A stretch of 49,614 nt of DNA from a virus: IMG/VR virus record IMGVR_UViG_3300023180_000092, positions 1-49,614 of that record; one strand, written 5' to 3'. The translations under genes were made by a program, and so were the position numbers. Below are positions 37,821 to 46,247 of this stretch, piece by piece. A model generated the notes under the pieces. It was not told the DNA's origin. It ran no database searches and saw only the letters and a list, made by a program, of their open reading frames with translations. Position 1 is the first letter of the stretch. Every line of letters starts with the position of its first letter.

Positions 37821-38180
37821 ATGACAGACTATAAACAATTAGTAGAAGAATCTATCTTGGTTTACCTATCAGAAAATGATGATCATACAGTATTAGTAAA
37901 AGAGCCGCCAAATCCTTTTAGTCCAGACGCAAAGAGAATGCATACACTTCGTCATTCTAGTCGAGGAACAATGACTAAGCTTAAAAAAGGTATGTCCGAT
38001 CATGAAAAGAAACATATGTCAGGCGCATATATGGACGACACAGCTATTGTACATAGAAAAACCGGTAAAACTATGGCACATGTGATGCGCTTTAATGGTA
38101 AAGACACAAAACCTAAAACTTTTGGCGAAGTTCGTAAAGAGATTCAGGCACACATTTCAAAGCACCACCCAGAGAAGTAA
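37821..38180 (+). CDS. possible capsid-targeted protein
   Basis: 119 residues. MTDYKQLVEE is a variant of the targeting peptide, with LVE and YLSE as possible cleavage points. The body has HTLRHSSRGTMTKLKKGMSD and several His (HISKHHPEK). Family not recognised. Ribosome site GGAGAAAC. Confidence 0.5.
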   Translation: MTDYKQLVEESILVYLSENDDHTVLVKEPPNPFSPDAKRMHTLRHSSRGTMTKLKKGMSDHEKKHMSGAYMDDTAIVHRKTGKTMAHVMRFNGKDTKPKTFGEVRKEIQAHISKHHPEK

Positions 38181-38181
38181 A

Positions 38182-38538
38182 ATGGATAAATTTAGTAAAT
38201 ATACAGAAGAACGAATTGACGCGATTTGTGAAGAGTGTAATCTATATGAAGATTTGGAAATCACCGAAGCAGAGTATCAAGGTAAAAAAGTTAAACTAAA
38301 CGATCCTATTCGTACTTCAGAAAATCCAAACAAAAAATTTAAAGTTTATACTAAAGGGGAAAACGGCGGCATTGTAGTAGTTCGTTTTGGTGATCCACAT
38401 ATGGAAATTAAAAGAGATGATCCTGCAAGACGTAAAAACTTTAGAGCAAGACATAACTGTGATAATCCTGGACCTAAGTGGAAAGCACGCTATTGGTCAT
38501 GTTATCAATGGCGGGCAGGTGCAAATGTAGATAATTGA
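38182..38538 (+). CDS. conserved T4-like virion protein
   Basis: 118 residues from ATG 38182. VVVRFGDPHMEIKRDDPARR and RARHNCDNPGPKWKARYWSC belong to a block I recall in many marine T4-like phages. Two Cys (NCDN, YWSC) may bind metal. The N-terminus MDKFSKYTEE is a weak variant of the targeting motif. Probably an internal head or structural protein. Confidence 0.65.
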   Translation: MDKFSKYTEERIDAICEECNLYEDLEITEAEYQGKKVKLNDPIRTSENPNKKFKVYTKGENGGIVVVRFGDPHMEIKRDDPARRKNFRARHNCDNPGPKWKARYWSCYQWRAGANVDN

Positions 38539-38622
38539 TAAATATAGCAGAAAAAGATGAATTAAAGTTTGGTAATTTAGAAATATATAAACAATTAAAA
38601 CCAAAACCAAGGAGAATAAAAA

Positions 38623-38901
38623 ATGGCACTTTGGGCAAAAACAGACGCAACAGCTTCAAGACCAAAATGGTTAGAAACAAATGCAAATAATACAAATAAA
38701 TCTAATGATGAAGATCTTGCGGTTTTTATTGATACTGCAGAGGCAGGAGTAGCAGCCAACCGTTCAAAAGGTTTAAAAACACCAGGTTGGAATTTGTATT
38801 GGACAACACACAGCGGTACTCGCCATCGTGTTGAGCCATTAGTTGTAATGAAAGTTTCTTCTGGCGATGCAGGAGATAACGACTCGTTCCCTAATTCCTA
38901 A
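38623..38901 (+). CDS. virion structural protein (conserved small)
   Basis: 92 residues. MALWAKTDATASRPKWLE, EAGVAANRSKGLKTPGWNLY and TRHRVEPLVVMK match a small structural protein in most marine T4-like phages. Role likely at the head surface or tail. Strong AAGGAG ribosome site. Confidence 0.7.
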   Translation: MALWAKTDATASRPKWLETNANNTNKSNDEDLAVFIDTAEAGVAANRSKGLKTPGWNLYWTTHSGTRHRVEPLVVMKVSSGDAGDNDSFPNS

Positions 38902-38917
38902 TTAGTAAATTTATATC

Positions 38918-39292
38918 ATGAAATTAGGAGAATCAACCTTTCCTCTCTACGCTGCAAAACATTATGATAACCCGCATTGTTCTGACATTGCAGAATTTGA
39001 AGAAGATCTAAAACGTTTTCAATATCTTAGAAAACTTTTTGGTAGATATAATCAAACTGGAGAGCTTAAGGAAAGGTTGATTCTAAATCATCTAATAATT
39101 TTGTATAATTGCTTTGGTGTAGAAACGACAAATATGTTATTCATGAAACTCGATGAATATCATGAATATTTAAAACCGTTTGTGGTATACTTAAACTTTA
39201 TGCCAGAATTTATTGAATATGAAGACGAAAGAATTCATAGCAGACATATTAAGAGTGACGAGCTGATTATAAAAGTTTTAAAGGAAATATAA
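38918..39292 (+). CDS. conserved T4-like protein (DUF7207-like)
   Basis: 124 residues. YAAKHYDNPHCSDIAEFEED and LKERLILNHLIILYNCFGVE are characteristic of a conserved helical phage protein in the late region of marine T4-likes. No catalytic motif; function unknown. Confidence 0.65.
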   Translation: MKLGESTFPLYAAKHYDNPHCSDIAEFEEDLKRFQYLRKLFGRYNQTGELKERLILNHLIILYNCFGVETTNMLFMKLDEYHEYLKPFVVYLNFMPEFIEYEDERIHSRHIKSDELIIKVLKEI

Positions 39293-39293
39293 A

Positions 39294-40340
39294 GTGGTTG
39301 TAGATCTATTTTTAGTATATCAATTTATAAGAAGACTAGCTACGCCTTTTGAAAAATGGCCTGCGTATGAGGCTGGTGTAATAGACGGCGATGGTAATAT
39401 TCTTATAAAGAAAAAAGATCGTCTTTTGGTATCTCAAAGGAAATCTTTTGGTATCTTTGATCTAATGATATTAAAACTAAAAAAACTACTAGGTAAAGTT
39501 CCCGGTGGTAAAACTAGACTTGCATCTTATGCTGCAGCTATATGGCTTATTAAAGAGTGGAAACATTTTTCTGAAGACAGTTTGCTTAATGAATCTGTTA
39601 CTGAAAAACAAATTGATGAATCATTAGAATTGTTTTTGATTCGATATAATCATTATAACACACTTGTAGAAAATGTCAATGGAAATTTAATAGAAAAATT
39701 AAAAGCAACCGATGATATGGGTAAATGGATTGATGATTTTCAGAAATCAGATGCACCACAATTCAAAGGCAAGTCAAAAGAAAAACGTCGCCAAATGGCA
39801 ATTGCTGCTAAGTACGGCGCAGAGCGTGACGTAGGCCTTAGAGAATGGGTATGCGGTCAATGTAACTGTGAACCGTGTATTTGTGAAAATGATGGATTGG
39901 ATGAACTGTCATTATCAGTAAAAGATCTTGAAAGACTTAAAAAAGGCTTGAAAAAAGAGAACCTTGAAGAAGTAGCCGCAATAGCACGTTGGAAAAAAGC
40001 TGGACCAAATGGTGAAATACAAGCTACTATTGGTGGAAAGAAATATCAAATAGAAAAATCATTAGATCATAATGAACGCCATAAAGGTGAATGGAAAGTT
40101 ATGGTTTGGGATAAACGTAAGAATAGCTGGGAATGGGAAACTACTGAATATGGTAAAGCCAATGCTAAAGCATGGATTGTGGACCGCATGAATGAAGAAC
40201 CAACAAATACTGTAGGCGGCGGAGCTATTGCAGGTATGGATGCAGGCCATATGTCAAAAGCCGCGCAAAAGAAATGGGTACAATCAAATAAAAGAAAAAG
40301 AAAAACTATTAGAGATGTTATGAAAGGCGGATTAGTATAA
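39294..40340 (+). CDS. conserved late protein with Cys cluster
   Basis: 348 residues from GTG 39294. DLFLVYQFIRRLATPFEKWP and PGGKTRLASYAAAIWLIKEW are conserved in marine T4-likes. The middle has SDAPQFKGKSKEKRRQMAIA and a CGQCNCEPCIC cluster that may bind zinc. The C-terminal IARWKKAGPNGEIQATIGG part could be a separate beta domain. LLNE and LVE could be protease sites. Likely virion. Confidence 0.65.
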   Translation: MVVDLFLVYQFIRRLATPFEKWPAYEAGVIDGDGNILIKKKDRLLVSQRKSFGIFDLMILKLKKLLGKVPGGKTRLASYAAAIWLIKEWKHFSEDSLLNESVTEKQIDESLELFLIRYNHYNTLVENVNGNLIEKLKATDDMGKWIDDFQKSDAPQFKGKSKEKRRQMAIAAKYGAERDVGLREWVCGQCNCEPCICENDGLDELSLSVKDLERLKKGLKKENLEEVAAIARWKKAGPNGEIQATIGGKKYQIEKSLDHNERHKGEWKVMVWDKRKNSWEWETTEYGKANAKAWIVDRMNEEPTNTVGGGAIAGMDAGHMSKAAQKKWVQSNKRKRKTIRDVMKGGLV

Positions 40341-40474
40341 TTAGCTTTTTTACAAAATCAATTGATGAAGAACAGTGGGAAAGATGGAAGTCCGCTGTAA
40401 TTGGAGATTTAGCAATTGTTGCGTTAAGTAATTCTTTTGCTATAATAATTTTTCAAAATTCTTCAAGACTTTAA
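40340..40474 (+). CDS. possible small membrane protein without a normal start codon
   Basis: A 44-codon open frame beginning ISFFTKSIDEEQWERWKSAV and containing a hydrophobic stretch (IGDLAIVALSNSFAIIIF) fills the gap. No ATG/GTG/TTG is in frame after the upstream stop; it would need ATT or ATA. The regular composition suggests it is coding. A TATAAT at 40431-40436 may also make part of it a promoter. Confidence 0.3.
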   Translation: MSFFTKSIDEEQWERWKSAVIGDLAIVALSNSFAIIIFQNSSRL

Positions 40475-40484
40475 GGAGAACAAA

Positions 40485-40655
40485 ATGGCAAAATTGCAAG
40501 GAACAACCGAAGATAATAGCTCATCACAACAATCAAACACCCTACAATTATCTTCCCGTGGTGTTGGAATTATAAATAGTATTAGTCTAAATAGTGATAG
40601 CACAAAATCCGTAAAAGTAGTAACTCTAAAACAAATAAAACAAACGAAGGAATAG
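40485..40655 (+). CDS. small Ser/Asn-rich protein
   Basis: 56 residues from ATG 40485 with AAGGAG upstream: MAKLQGTTEDNSSSQQSNTL..., VVTLKQIKQTKE at the end. Low complexity, beta-prone. Family not recognised. Contains the late promoter sequence at 40571. Confidence 0.5.
   Translation: MAKLQGTTEDNSSSQQSNTLQLSSRGVGIINSISLNSDSTKSVKVVTLKQIKQTKE
40571..40578 (+). promoter_or_regulatory. possible late promoter before gp67-like gene
   Basis: TATAAATA, 81 nt before the prohead core gene, inside a small coding frame. Confidence 0.4.
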
Positions 40656-40659
40656 AAAA

Positions 40660-40914
40660 ATGTCATTAAAAGATATTACTCAAGCAGCAGTAGATAAAAA
40701 TCCACTTGCATTAAAAACCGCAGTAGAAGCAGAACTGAACCAAAGAGTAGTTGATGCATTACAAGCAAAAATGGAAAATGCATTTGCTGTGGAAGAAGAA
40801 TTAGATCTAGACGAAGAAGAATTGGATCTCGAAGAAGCTAACGACGAAGAGGATGAAGAAGACGAGGACGACGAAGACGAGGATGAAGAAGACGAGGATG
40901 AGGACGACGATTAA
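40660..40914 (+). CDS. 67: gp67-like prohead core protein
   Basis: 84 residues. The helical N-terminal half (LKDITQAAVDKNPLALKTAV) is followed by a run of about 40 almost purely Asp/Glu residues, the composition of T4 gp67, an acidic core protein that is degraded by gp21 in head maturation. Position among late genes supports it. Confidence 0.7.
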   Translation: MSLKDITQAAVDKNPLALKTAVEAELNQRVVDALQAKMENAFAVEEELDLDEEELDLEEANDEEDEEDEDDEDEDEEDEDEDDD

Positions 40915-40928
40915 GTCGTTTATTAGCA

Positions 40929-41378
40929 ATGGCTAAGCTTTATCTTATTATTATTGTCCTAGGAATTCTGGGTGGTGTCGGTTACGGCGCTAAATCATAT
41001 TATGAATGGTCAGAAGCGACTATTGCCACTTTACGTGAAAATAATGTTAAGCTAAAAAGTGCAGCTGAAACTCTTCAAAATACTGTAGAGAAAATGGCAG
41101 CCGATGCTCAAAAAAATGAGCAATTAAATAAAGATCTTACTAAAAGATTACAACAATCTCAAGAACACCTTGATAAATTAAGAGGCGCTTTTGCAAAAAT
41201 AGATTTAACTATGGAGGCATTAACAAATGCACAAGGACTTGAAGATAGAGTCAATAGAGCAGTGGAGAAACTTATTGGTTGGATTGCCGAAGAAACTGAT
41301 CCTAATCCTCCTACCGATGATACTTCTGACGGGGTGTCTGGGGAGAACGCCGGAACCGGAAGTAGTAGTAACAACTGA
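40929..41378 (+). CDS. inner-membrane spanin (Rz-like)
   Basis: 149 residues. One N-terminal membrane helix (5-22, LYLIIIVLGILGGVGYGA) is followed by a long periplasmic coiled coil (ENNVKLKSAAETLQNTVEKM...) and a Pro/Asp-rich tail. This is the Rz layout. The lipoprotein partner starts inside it in another frame (41227). Together they fuse inner and outer membranes in the last step of lysis of a Gram-negative host. Confidence 0.75.
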   Translation: MAKLYLIIIVLGILGGVGYGAKSYYEWSEATIATLRENNVKLKSAAETLQNTVEKMAADAQKNEQLNKDLTKRLQQSQEHLDKLRGAFAKIDLTMEALTNAQGLEDRVNRAVEKLIGWIAEETDPNPPTDDTSDGVSGENAGTGSSSNN

Positions 41379-41673
41379 ATACCAAGAAAGAAATATTCCT
41401 ATTCAGGAACATCCTAAGGGTGTAGAATGGAACCCAGTTCCTTGGTTTGTTATAACTGAAGACAATCTTGAAGAAAAAATAGCAGAAATTGAAAGCGCAA
41501 CAGGTAACGTTGTAATTTTTGCTATAACACCAAAAGGTTATGAAAATCTCGCGATTGGTATTGCAGAACTTCGTCGTTATATCAAAGATCAACAAGCTAT
41601 CATTGCTTATTATGAAGAAGCAATAATACCAACTGAACCTGAACCTTCAGAGGAAGATAAAAACACTGAATAA
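41227..41673 (+). CDS. outer-membrane spanin lipoprotein (Rz1-like)
   Basis: 148 residues, overlapping the i-spanin by 152 nt. The hydrophobic LILILLPMILLTGC ends in a lipobox with C37. The mature part (VEWNPVPWFVITEDNLEEKI, NVVIFAITPKGYENLAI, ELRRYIKDQQAIIAYYEEAI) resembles o-spanin-like proteins of marine T4-likes. Larger than lambda Rz1. Confidence 0.75.
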   Translation: MHKDLKIESIEQWRNLLVGLPKKLILILLPMILLTGCLGRTPEPEVVVTTEYQERNIPIQEHPKGVEWNPVPWFVITEDNLEEKIAEIESATGNVVIFAITPKGYENLAIGIAELRRYIKDQQAIIAYYEEAIIPTEPEPSEEDKNTE

Positions 41674-41688
41674 AAAAATTATATAATT

Positions 41689-41696
41689 TATAAATA
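41689..41696 (+). promoter_or_regulatory. possible T4-type late promoter
   Basis: TATAAATA, 60 nt before the next gene, though a terminator-like hairpin lies between. Confidence 0.4.
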
Positions 41697-41711
41697 TTCA
41701 TATTATAAAAA

Positions 41712-41744
41712 ATGGCCTTGTGAGTAACGAGGCCATATTATTTT
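41712..41744 (+). terminator. terminator-like hairpin after the spanins
   Basis: ATGGCCTTG pairs with CGAGGCCAT (9 bp, one G-U) around TGAGTAA, followed by a weak T-rich end. Confidence 0.6.
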
Positions 41745-41755
41745 AAAGAGACACT

Positions 41756-42223
41756 ATGGCTGATAACGAAGTAAATACACTAAAAACTGACGTTGCTCTT
41801 ATAAAAAAAGATATAAGACAAATTGAGCGTGTGTTTGATAAAGTTGATGGTGCCATTTCGGATATGTCAGAATTGCATACAATTGCAGCGGTTCAAGAAG
41901 CAATATTAGAAAGTGCTGAAAGAAGACTAACGATGTTAGAAGAAAATATAGCCAAGCAAACGGAAGAAGAATTATCATATCGTAAAGAACTTCGTCAATC
42001 TCTTGAAGATATGAAAAATCAGACCGTAAAAGAAAGAGATAAGCGCCATAAAGAAGTTTTAGATTCTATTCAAAATGTCCATGAAACTCTTATTTCAAAA
42101 TTAGATAAACAAGATAAAAGAATAACGGCTCTTGAAAATTGGAGATGGTATATTCTTGGCGCGACCGGAGCATTAGTTTTCCTCCTCACTAAATTTAATA
42201 TGATTATGTCATATTTTTATTGA
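41756..42223 (+). CDS. coiled-coil protein with C-terminal membrane anchor (DUF7201-like)
   Basis: 155 residues. A long coiled coil (KTDVALIKKDIRQIERVFDK...) ends in one TM segment (131-150, WYILGATGALVFLLTKF). Tail-anchored topology as in DUF7201-type phage proteins; may be a lysis or superinfection-related membrane protein. Leader contains GAGACAC as in other early genes. Confidence 0.55.
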   Translation: MADNEVNTLKTDVALIKKDIRQIERVFDKVDGAISDMSELHTIAAVQEAILESAERRLTMLEENIAKQTEEELSYRKELRQSLEDMKNQTVKERDKRHKEVLDSIQNVHETLISKLDKQDKRITALENWRWYILGATGALVFLLTKFNMIMSYFY

Positions 42224-42248
42224 CATTTTCCGTTCCGTTGGATAATAT
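42220..42248 (+). promoter_or_regulatory. tandem promoter P1 (consensus -35)
   Basis: TTGACA (42220-42225), 17-nt spacer, TAATAT (42243-42248). Unlike the TTTACW class it has a perfect host sigma70 -35. Confidence 0.75.
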
Positions 42249-42263
42249 AAACACATATTTTAA

Positions 42264-42292
42264 TTGACATTTTCTGTTTTTTTGGTTAGAAT
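42264..42292 (+). promoter_or_regulatory. tandem promoter P2 (consensus -35)
   Basis: TTGACA (42264-42269), 17-nt spacer, TAGAAT (42287-42292). Shares TTGACATTTTC with P1, 44 nt away, suggesting duplication. Leads into gp61, DHFR and ThyA. Confidence 0.75.
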
Positions 42293-42323
42293 AGAAAATA
42301 TCCAATATGTAAAGCGAGACAAA

Positions 42324-43343
42324 ATGGTCGATTTTGTAGATCTTCATTATGCAACAATGTTATCAGGGCGCCTTGAGCGTTTTAGAGTTAAATCAACAAA
42401 TCCTTATAAAATAAATTTTAGGTGCCCAGTTTGTGGTGACTCACAAAGATCACAAGCAAAGGCTCGTGGTTGGTTACTCGAAAAAGACAATTCTTTTCGC
42501 TTTTATTGCCATAATTGTGGCGCAAGTCAATCTTTTTCTTATTTTCTACAAAACATTGATAGTTTGGCATATAATGATTACATAGCAGAAAAGTTTGTAA
42601 ATAAGACAAAAGACAAATCAACAGAAGAAATTAACGATGAGCAATTTAAGACAAAGGCCCCAAAGTTTAATAAAAAGAATCCTTTATTAAAGATTAAAAA
42701 GATAAGTCAATTAAAAGCAAATCATCCTGTAAAACAATATATAATGAAACGTGGTATACCACCCGAACATCATTATAGAATGTATCTTGCAACAAAATTT
42801 AAAACTTGGATTAATGAAATTATTCCAAATAAATTTGAAAACGTAGATAAAGATGAGCCTCGTTTAGTAATACCTTTCTTTGATGAAAAAGGGAAAATGT
42901 TTGGAGTTTCTGCTCGAAGCTTTGATCCAAATACTTCTTTAAGATATATTACAATTATGTTTCAAGACCGACCAAAAATATTTGGCTTAGACAAAGTGAA
43001 TATGAATAAAACGTACTTTGTAGTTGAAGGTGCTCTTGATAGTATGTTTCTTTCAAATGCAGTTGCAATGGCAGGTGCTGAAGGAAGCACAACCGCATTA
43101 AGTAATCTTAAAAATGCAATTTTTGTTTTTGATGCGGAGCCGAGAAACAAAGAAATCCATAAAAGAATGGAAAAAGTAATTGCCAAAGGTTATAGAATAT
43201 GTATATGGCCATCAAATGTTCCAGCAAAAGATATTAACGAAATGATTCTTGCAGGAAAAACGGACGTTGAAAAAACTATACTTGATAATACATATTCTAG
43301 CCTAGAAGCAAATCTAAAATTAATGGCTTGGAGAAAAACATGA
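42324..43343 (+). CDS. 61: DnaG-type primase gp61
   Basis: 339 residues (T4: 342) from ATG 42324. CPVCGDS (34-40) and FYCHNCGAS (60-68) form the zinc finger; YFVVEGALDSMFL is the toprim EG-x-x-D core, and FVFDAEPRNKEI its second acidic motif. It synthesises RNA primers with gp41. Overlaps DHFR by 4 nt. Confidence 0.95.
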   Translation: MVDFVDLHYATMLSGRLERFRVKSTNPYKINFRCPVCGDSQRSQAKARGWLLEKDNSFRFYCHNCGASQSFSYFLQNIDSLAYNDYIAEKFVNKTKDKSTEEINDEQFKTKAPKFNKKNPLLKIKKISQLKANHPVKQYIMKRGIPPEHHYRMYLATKFKTWINEIIPNKFENVDKDEPRLVIPFFDEKGKMFGVSARSFDPNTSLRYITIMFQDRPKIFGLDKVNMNKTYFVVEGALDSMFLSNAVAMAGAEGSTTALSNLKNAIFVFDAEPRNKEIHKRMEKVIAKGYRICIWPSNVPAKDINEMILAGKTDVEKTILDNTYSSLEANLKLMAWRKT

Positions 43344-43819
43344 TTAGAGCAATATTGGCCTGTGACGACGATTGGGGTATTGGTAAAGATGGCGACTTAC
43401 CATGGCCACACAATCCTGCTGACCTCAAATGGTTTAAAGAAAACACAACAGGTGGGGTGGTGGCAATGGGTAAAGCAACTTGGGATAGTTTACCAAATAA
43501 ACCGTTACCTAATCGCAATAATATTGTCGTTACAAGTAGTGAAAATGATTATAACGGTGGTGGTTACCACTATATGAAGTTTAATACTGCTAAAACAGAA
43601 CTTACTAATATGGATAGACTTCAAGATGTTTGGATTATTGGTGGTGCACAACTTGTGTCAGGCCTACTATCAATCATAGATGAAATATGGTTAAGTCGTA
43701 TAGCAGGGGTTTATAATTGTGATGTGTTTCTTCCTCGTGATATGATAGAAGCAACGTTTGAATTATATAGTAGCCAAAAAGAAGATGGTATATATGTTGA
43801 TAAATGGAGAAGTTATTAA
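43340..43819 (+). CDS. frd: dihydrofolate reductase
   Basis: 159 residues from ATG 43340. DWGIGKDGDLPWPHNPADL (15-33), a GKATWDSLP motif and WIIGGAQL are DHFR landmarks. It regenerates tetrahydrofolate consumed by ThyA, next to which it is encoded as in T4. The catalytic acid is probably D32 in NPADLKWFK. Stop is in the ThyA start. Confidence 0.93.
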   Translation: MIRAILACDDDWGIGKDGDLPWPHNPADLKWFKENTTGGVVAMGKATWDSLPNKPLPNRNNIVVTSSENDYNGGGYHYMKFNTAKTELTNMDRLQDVWIIGGAQLVSGLLSIIDEIWLSRIAGVYNCDVFLPRDMIEATFELYSSQKEDGIYVDKWRSY

Positions 43820-44709
43820 TGCAACAATATAGAACCCTTATTAAAGATATTATAACACACGGAGAAAAGACAGAAGATAGAACAGGTATAGGAACTCGTT
43901 CTATTTTTGGTTATCAAATGAAATTTAATTTGGAAGAAGGGTTTCCTGCTGTTACAACAAAAAAATTAGCTTGGAAATCTGTAGTTGGTGAACTACTTTG
44001 GTTTCTTGAAGGTAGTACGGATGAAAGAAGATTGGCGGAACTTACTTATGGAAAGGATAGAGAAGATCTCGTAAATAAGAATACTATTTGGACCGCAAAT
44101 GCAAATAAACAAGGTATTGATCTCGGGCATTATAATGATGAGTATATAAAAGAACTTGGTCCTGTGTACGGATCTCAATGGAGAAAATTTTCGTATTATC
44201 AGGATGACCCTAGAGGCATCGACCAAGTAGCTAGAGTTATAAAAGAAATCAAAGATAACCCAGACTCAAGACGTATTATAATGTCTGCTTGGAATCCTAT
44301 GATGCTAGACAATATGACTTTACCACCATGTCATATAATGGCTCAATTTATCGTAAGAAATGGCAAATTAAGTTGTCAGATGTATCAAAGATCTGCCGAC
44401 GTTGGTTTAGGAGTTCCATTTAATATTGCTTCATACGCACTCCTTACGCATATTATAGCACGTGAATGTGAATTAAGTGTTGGTCAATATGTTCATACGA
44501 TAGGAGATGCTCACATATATAACAATCACATATATGATATGGTAGCAATGCTAGATCGTGAGCCGTATCCTCTTCCAACACTTGTAATTGATAATTCTTT
44601 TAATCTTATAGATAGATTAGCAACGCGTTTTAGAAAAGAAGATGCATCATTATTTACTCTTAAAAATTATCAACATCACCCTGAAATAAAGATGGATATG
44701 GCGGTATAA
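43819..44709 (+). CDS. td: thymidylate synthase ThyA
   Basis: 296 residues. Catalytic C171 (LPPCHIMAQF), N202 in GVPFNIASYA for dUMP recognition, RTGIGTRS at the phosphate site. Standard folate-dependent enzyme, no intron. ThyX is also encoded, and a gp42-like paralog carries Asp instead of this Asn. Its C-terminus KMDMAV matches the family. Confidence 0.95.
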   Translation: MQQYRTLIKDIITHGEKTEDRTGIGTRSIFGYQMKFNLEEGFPAVTTKKLAWKSVVGELLWFLEGSTDERRLAELTYGKDREDLVNKNTIWTANANKQGIDLGHYNDEYIKELGPVYGSQWRKFSYYQDDPRGIDQVARVIKEIKDNPDSRRIIMSAWNPMMLDNMTLPPCHIMAQFIVRNGKLSCQMYQRSADVGLGVPFNIASYALLTHIIARECELSVGQYVHTIGDAHIYNNHIYDMVAMLDREPYPLPTLVIDNSFNLIDRLATRFRKEDASLFTLKNYQHHPEIKMDMAV

Positions 44710-44756
44710 AAAAAAATAAAAAAAGTATATTTCATATGCTAAGCTTGTTGGGACAT

Positions 44757-44764
44757 TATAAATA
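44757..44764 (+). promoter_or_regulatory. possible late-type promoter before nrdB
   Basis: TATAAATA in the AT-rich 170-nt gap. Late timing for nrdB would be unusual, so chance in AT-rich DNA is possible. No clear sigma70 promoter is seen in the gap. Confidence 0.3.
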
Positions 44765-44879
44765 TTCCACAATATATGATCATATATAGTAAAATAATCC
44801 CTACTAAATACAATATATACTATTCATTTGAATGGTAGAATGATTTGTTCACTTACAATAAAAAAGAAAGGTTATAGAC

Positions 44880-46208
44880 ATGCTTGAAAGTAATCTTGCT
44901 AAAGCAGAAACTATCCCATATACAAACGGTGTAGTACACGGAGAACATCCTTTTACAAGACCAAATATAAATTATGTTATTAAAAGGGACGGAACTACTG
45001 AAGAATACAAAGAATTGAAAATTCAAAATGCCGTATCTGGTGCAATGAAATCAATAGGTATCAAAAGTAAAAAATTAGCAGAAGAAGTAAGCAATGACGT
45101 AACAGATTTATTAGTAAAAGAATTTAACGATGCAATAATTAATGTTGACTCTATTCACACTGCAGTTGAAAATATAATTATGGACATGGGTCTTCATGAT
45201 TTGGCACGTGAATATATTCTTTATCGTTTTAATAATCAACCAAACATCTTTCGTAAGAGAACAAATTTAAAGCCATATGAATATCCTCAAGTAGTTGAGT
45301 TTACTGATGCTATTCGTCATTCATATTGGGTTCATACAGAGTTTAATTATTCTTCTGATATTCAAGATATGAAAGTCCGTATGACACCTGAAGAAGTTGA
45401 TATTGTAAAGAAAGCAATGCTGGCTATTTCTCAGATTGAAGTTGCGGTTAAAACGTTTTGGGCAAAGATTGGTGATAAGTTTCCAAAACCTGAAATTCAA
45501 GCTGTTGGCGTAACATTTGGCGAGTCTGAAGTTCGTCATGCTGATGCTTATTCAAATCTTATTGAAATTATGGGTCTTAATCAAGAATTTGAAAAAATTA
45601 TTGAAGTTCCTGCTATGAAAAAACGTATTGCTTATCTTGAGCAATCAATTGCACAACCTGTAGATGATAAAGACTATTTTCATAAAATTATTTTATTCTC
45701 GATGTTTGTTGAGAATGTATCATTGTTTAGTCAATTCTTAATTATGATGGCATTTAATAAACACAAGAATTTATTAAAAGGCATTTCAAACGCTGTAGAA
45801 GCAACATCTAAAGAAGAAGATATCCACGCACGTTTTGGATTTGAATTAGTAAACATTATCCGAGAAGAAAACCCTGAGTGGTTTGATAAAGACACAATAA
45901 ATGAAGTGAATAGACTTTGCCGTGAAGCCTTTAAGGCCGAGTCTTCAATCGTTGATTGGATCTATGGTGATTCAGATCTTGACTTTTTGCCAAAAGCAAC
46001 TGTTAAAGAATTCCTAAAACATCGTTTCAATCAATCATTAACAGCTATAGATATGAAGCCTCTCTACGAAGTAGATCAAGAAGCGGTACAAAGTACCGAT
46101 TGGTTTGTTGAAGAAATTTTGAGCACAAAGAATATTGACTTCTTTGTCAAACGTAGTACTGCATATTCTAAAAAGACCAAAGCTTTCACAGAAGACGATC
46201 TATTTTAA
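44880..46208 (+). CDS. nrdB: class Ia ribonucleotide reductase beta subunit with N-terminal ATP-cone
   Basis: 442 residues. Residues 31-115 (NYVIKRDGTTEEYKELKIQN..., REYILYRFN) are an ATP-cone, the allosteric domain normally on NrdA. The ferritin-like core has E217-x-x-H220-x-x-x-Y224, with Y224 as the radical Tyr. The C-terminal AFTEDDLF tail docks to NrdA. ATP-cones on NrdB are known for a few bacteria, where dATP drives inactive beta tetramers. Good AAAGG ribosome site. Confidence 0.92.
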   Translation: MLESNLAKAETIPYTNGVVHGEHPFTRPNINYVIKRDGTTEEYKELKIQNAVSGAMKSIGIKSKKLAEEVSNDVTDLLVKEFNDAIINVDSIHTAVENIIMDMGLHDLAREYILYRFNNQPNIFRKRTNLKPYEYPQVVEFTDAIRHSYWVHTEFNYSSDIQDMKVRMTPEEVDIVKKAMLAISQIEVAVKTFWAKIGDKFPKPEIQAVGVTFGESEVRHADAYSNLIEIMGLNQEFEKIIEVPAMKKRIAYLEQSIAQPVDDKDYFHKIILFSMFVENVSLFSQFLIMMAFNKHKNLLKGISNAVEATSKEEDIHARFGFELVNIIREENPEWFDKDTINEVNRLCREAFKAESSIVDWIYGDSDLDFLPKATVKEFLKHRFNQSLTAIDMKPLYEVDQEAVQSTDWFVEEILSTKNIDFFVKRSTAYSKKTKAFTEDDLF

Positions 46209-46247
46209 GCTATTCTAATTCAGGCAATTTATTTTAAGAGGAAAAAT

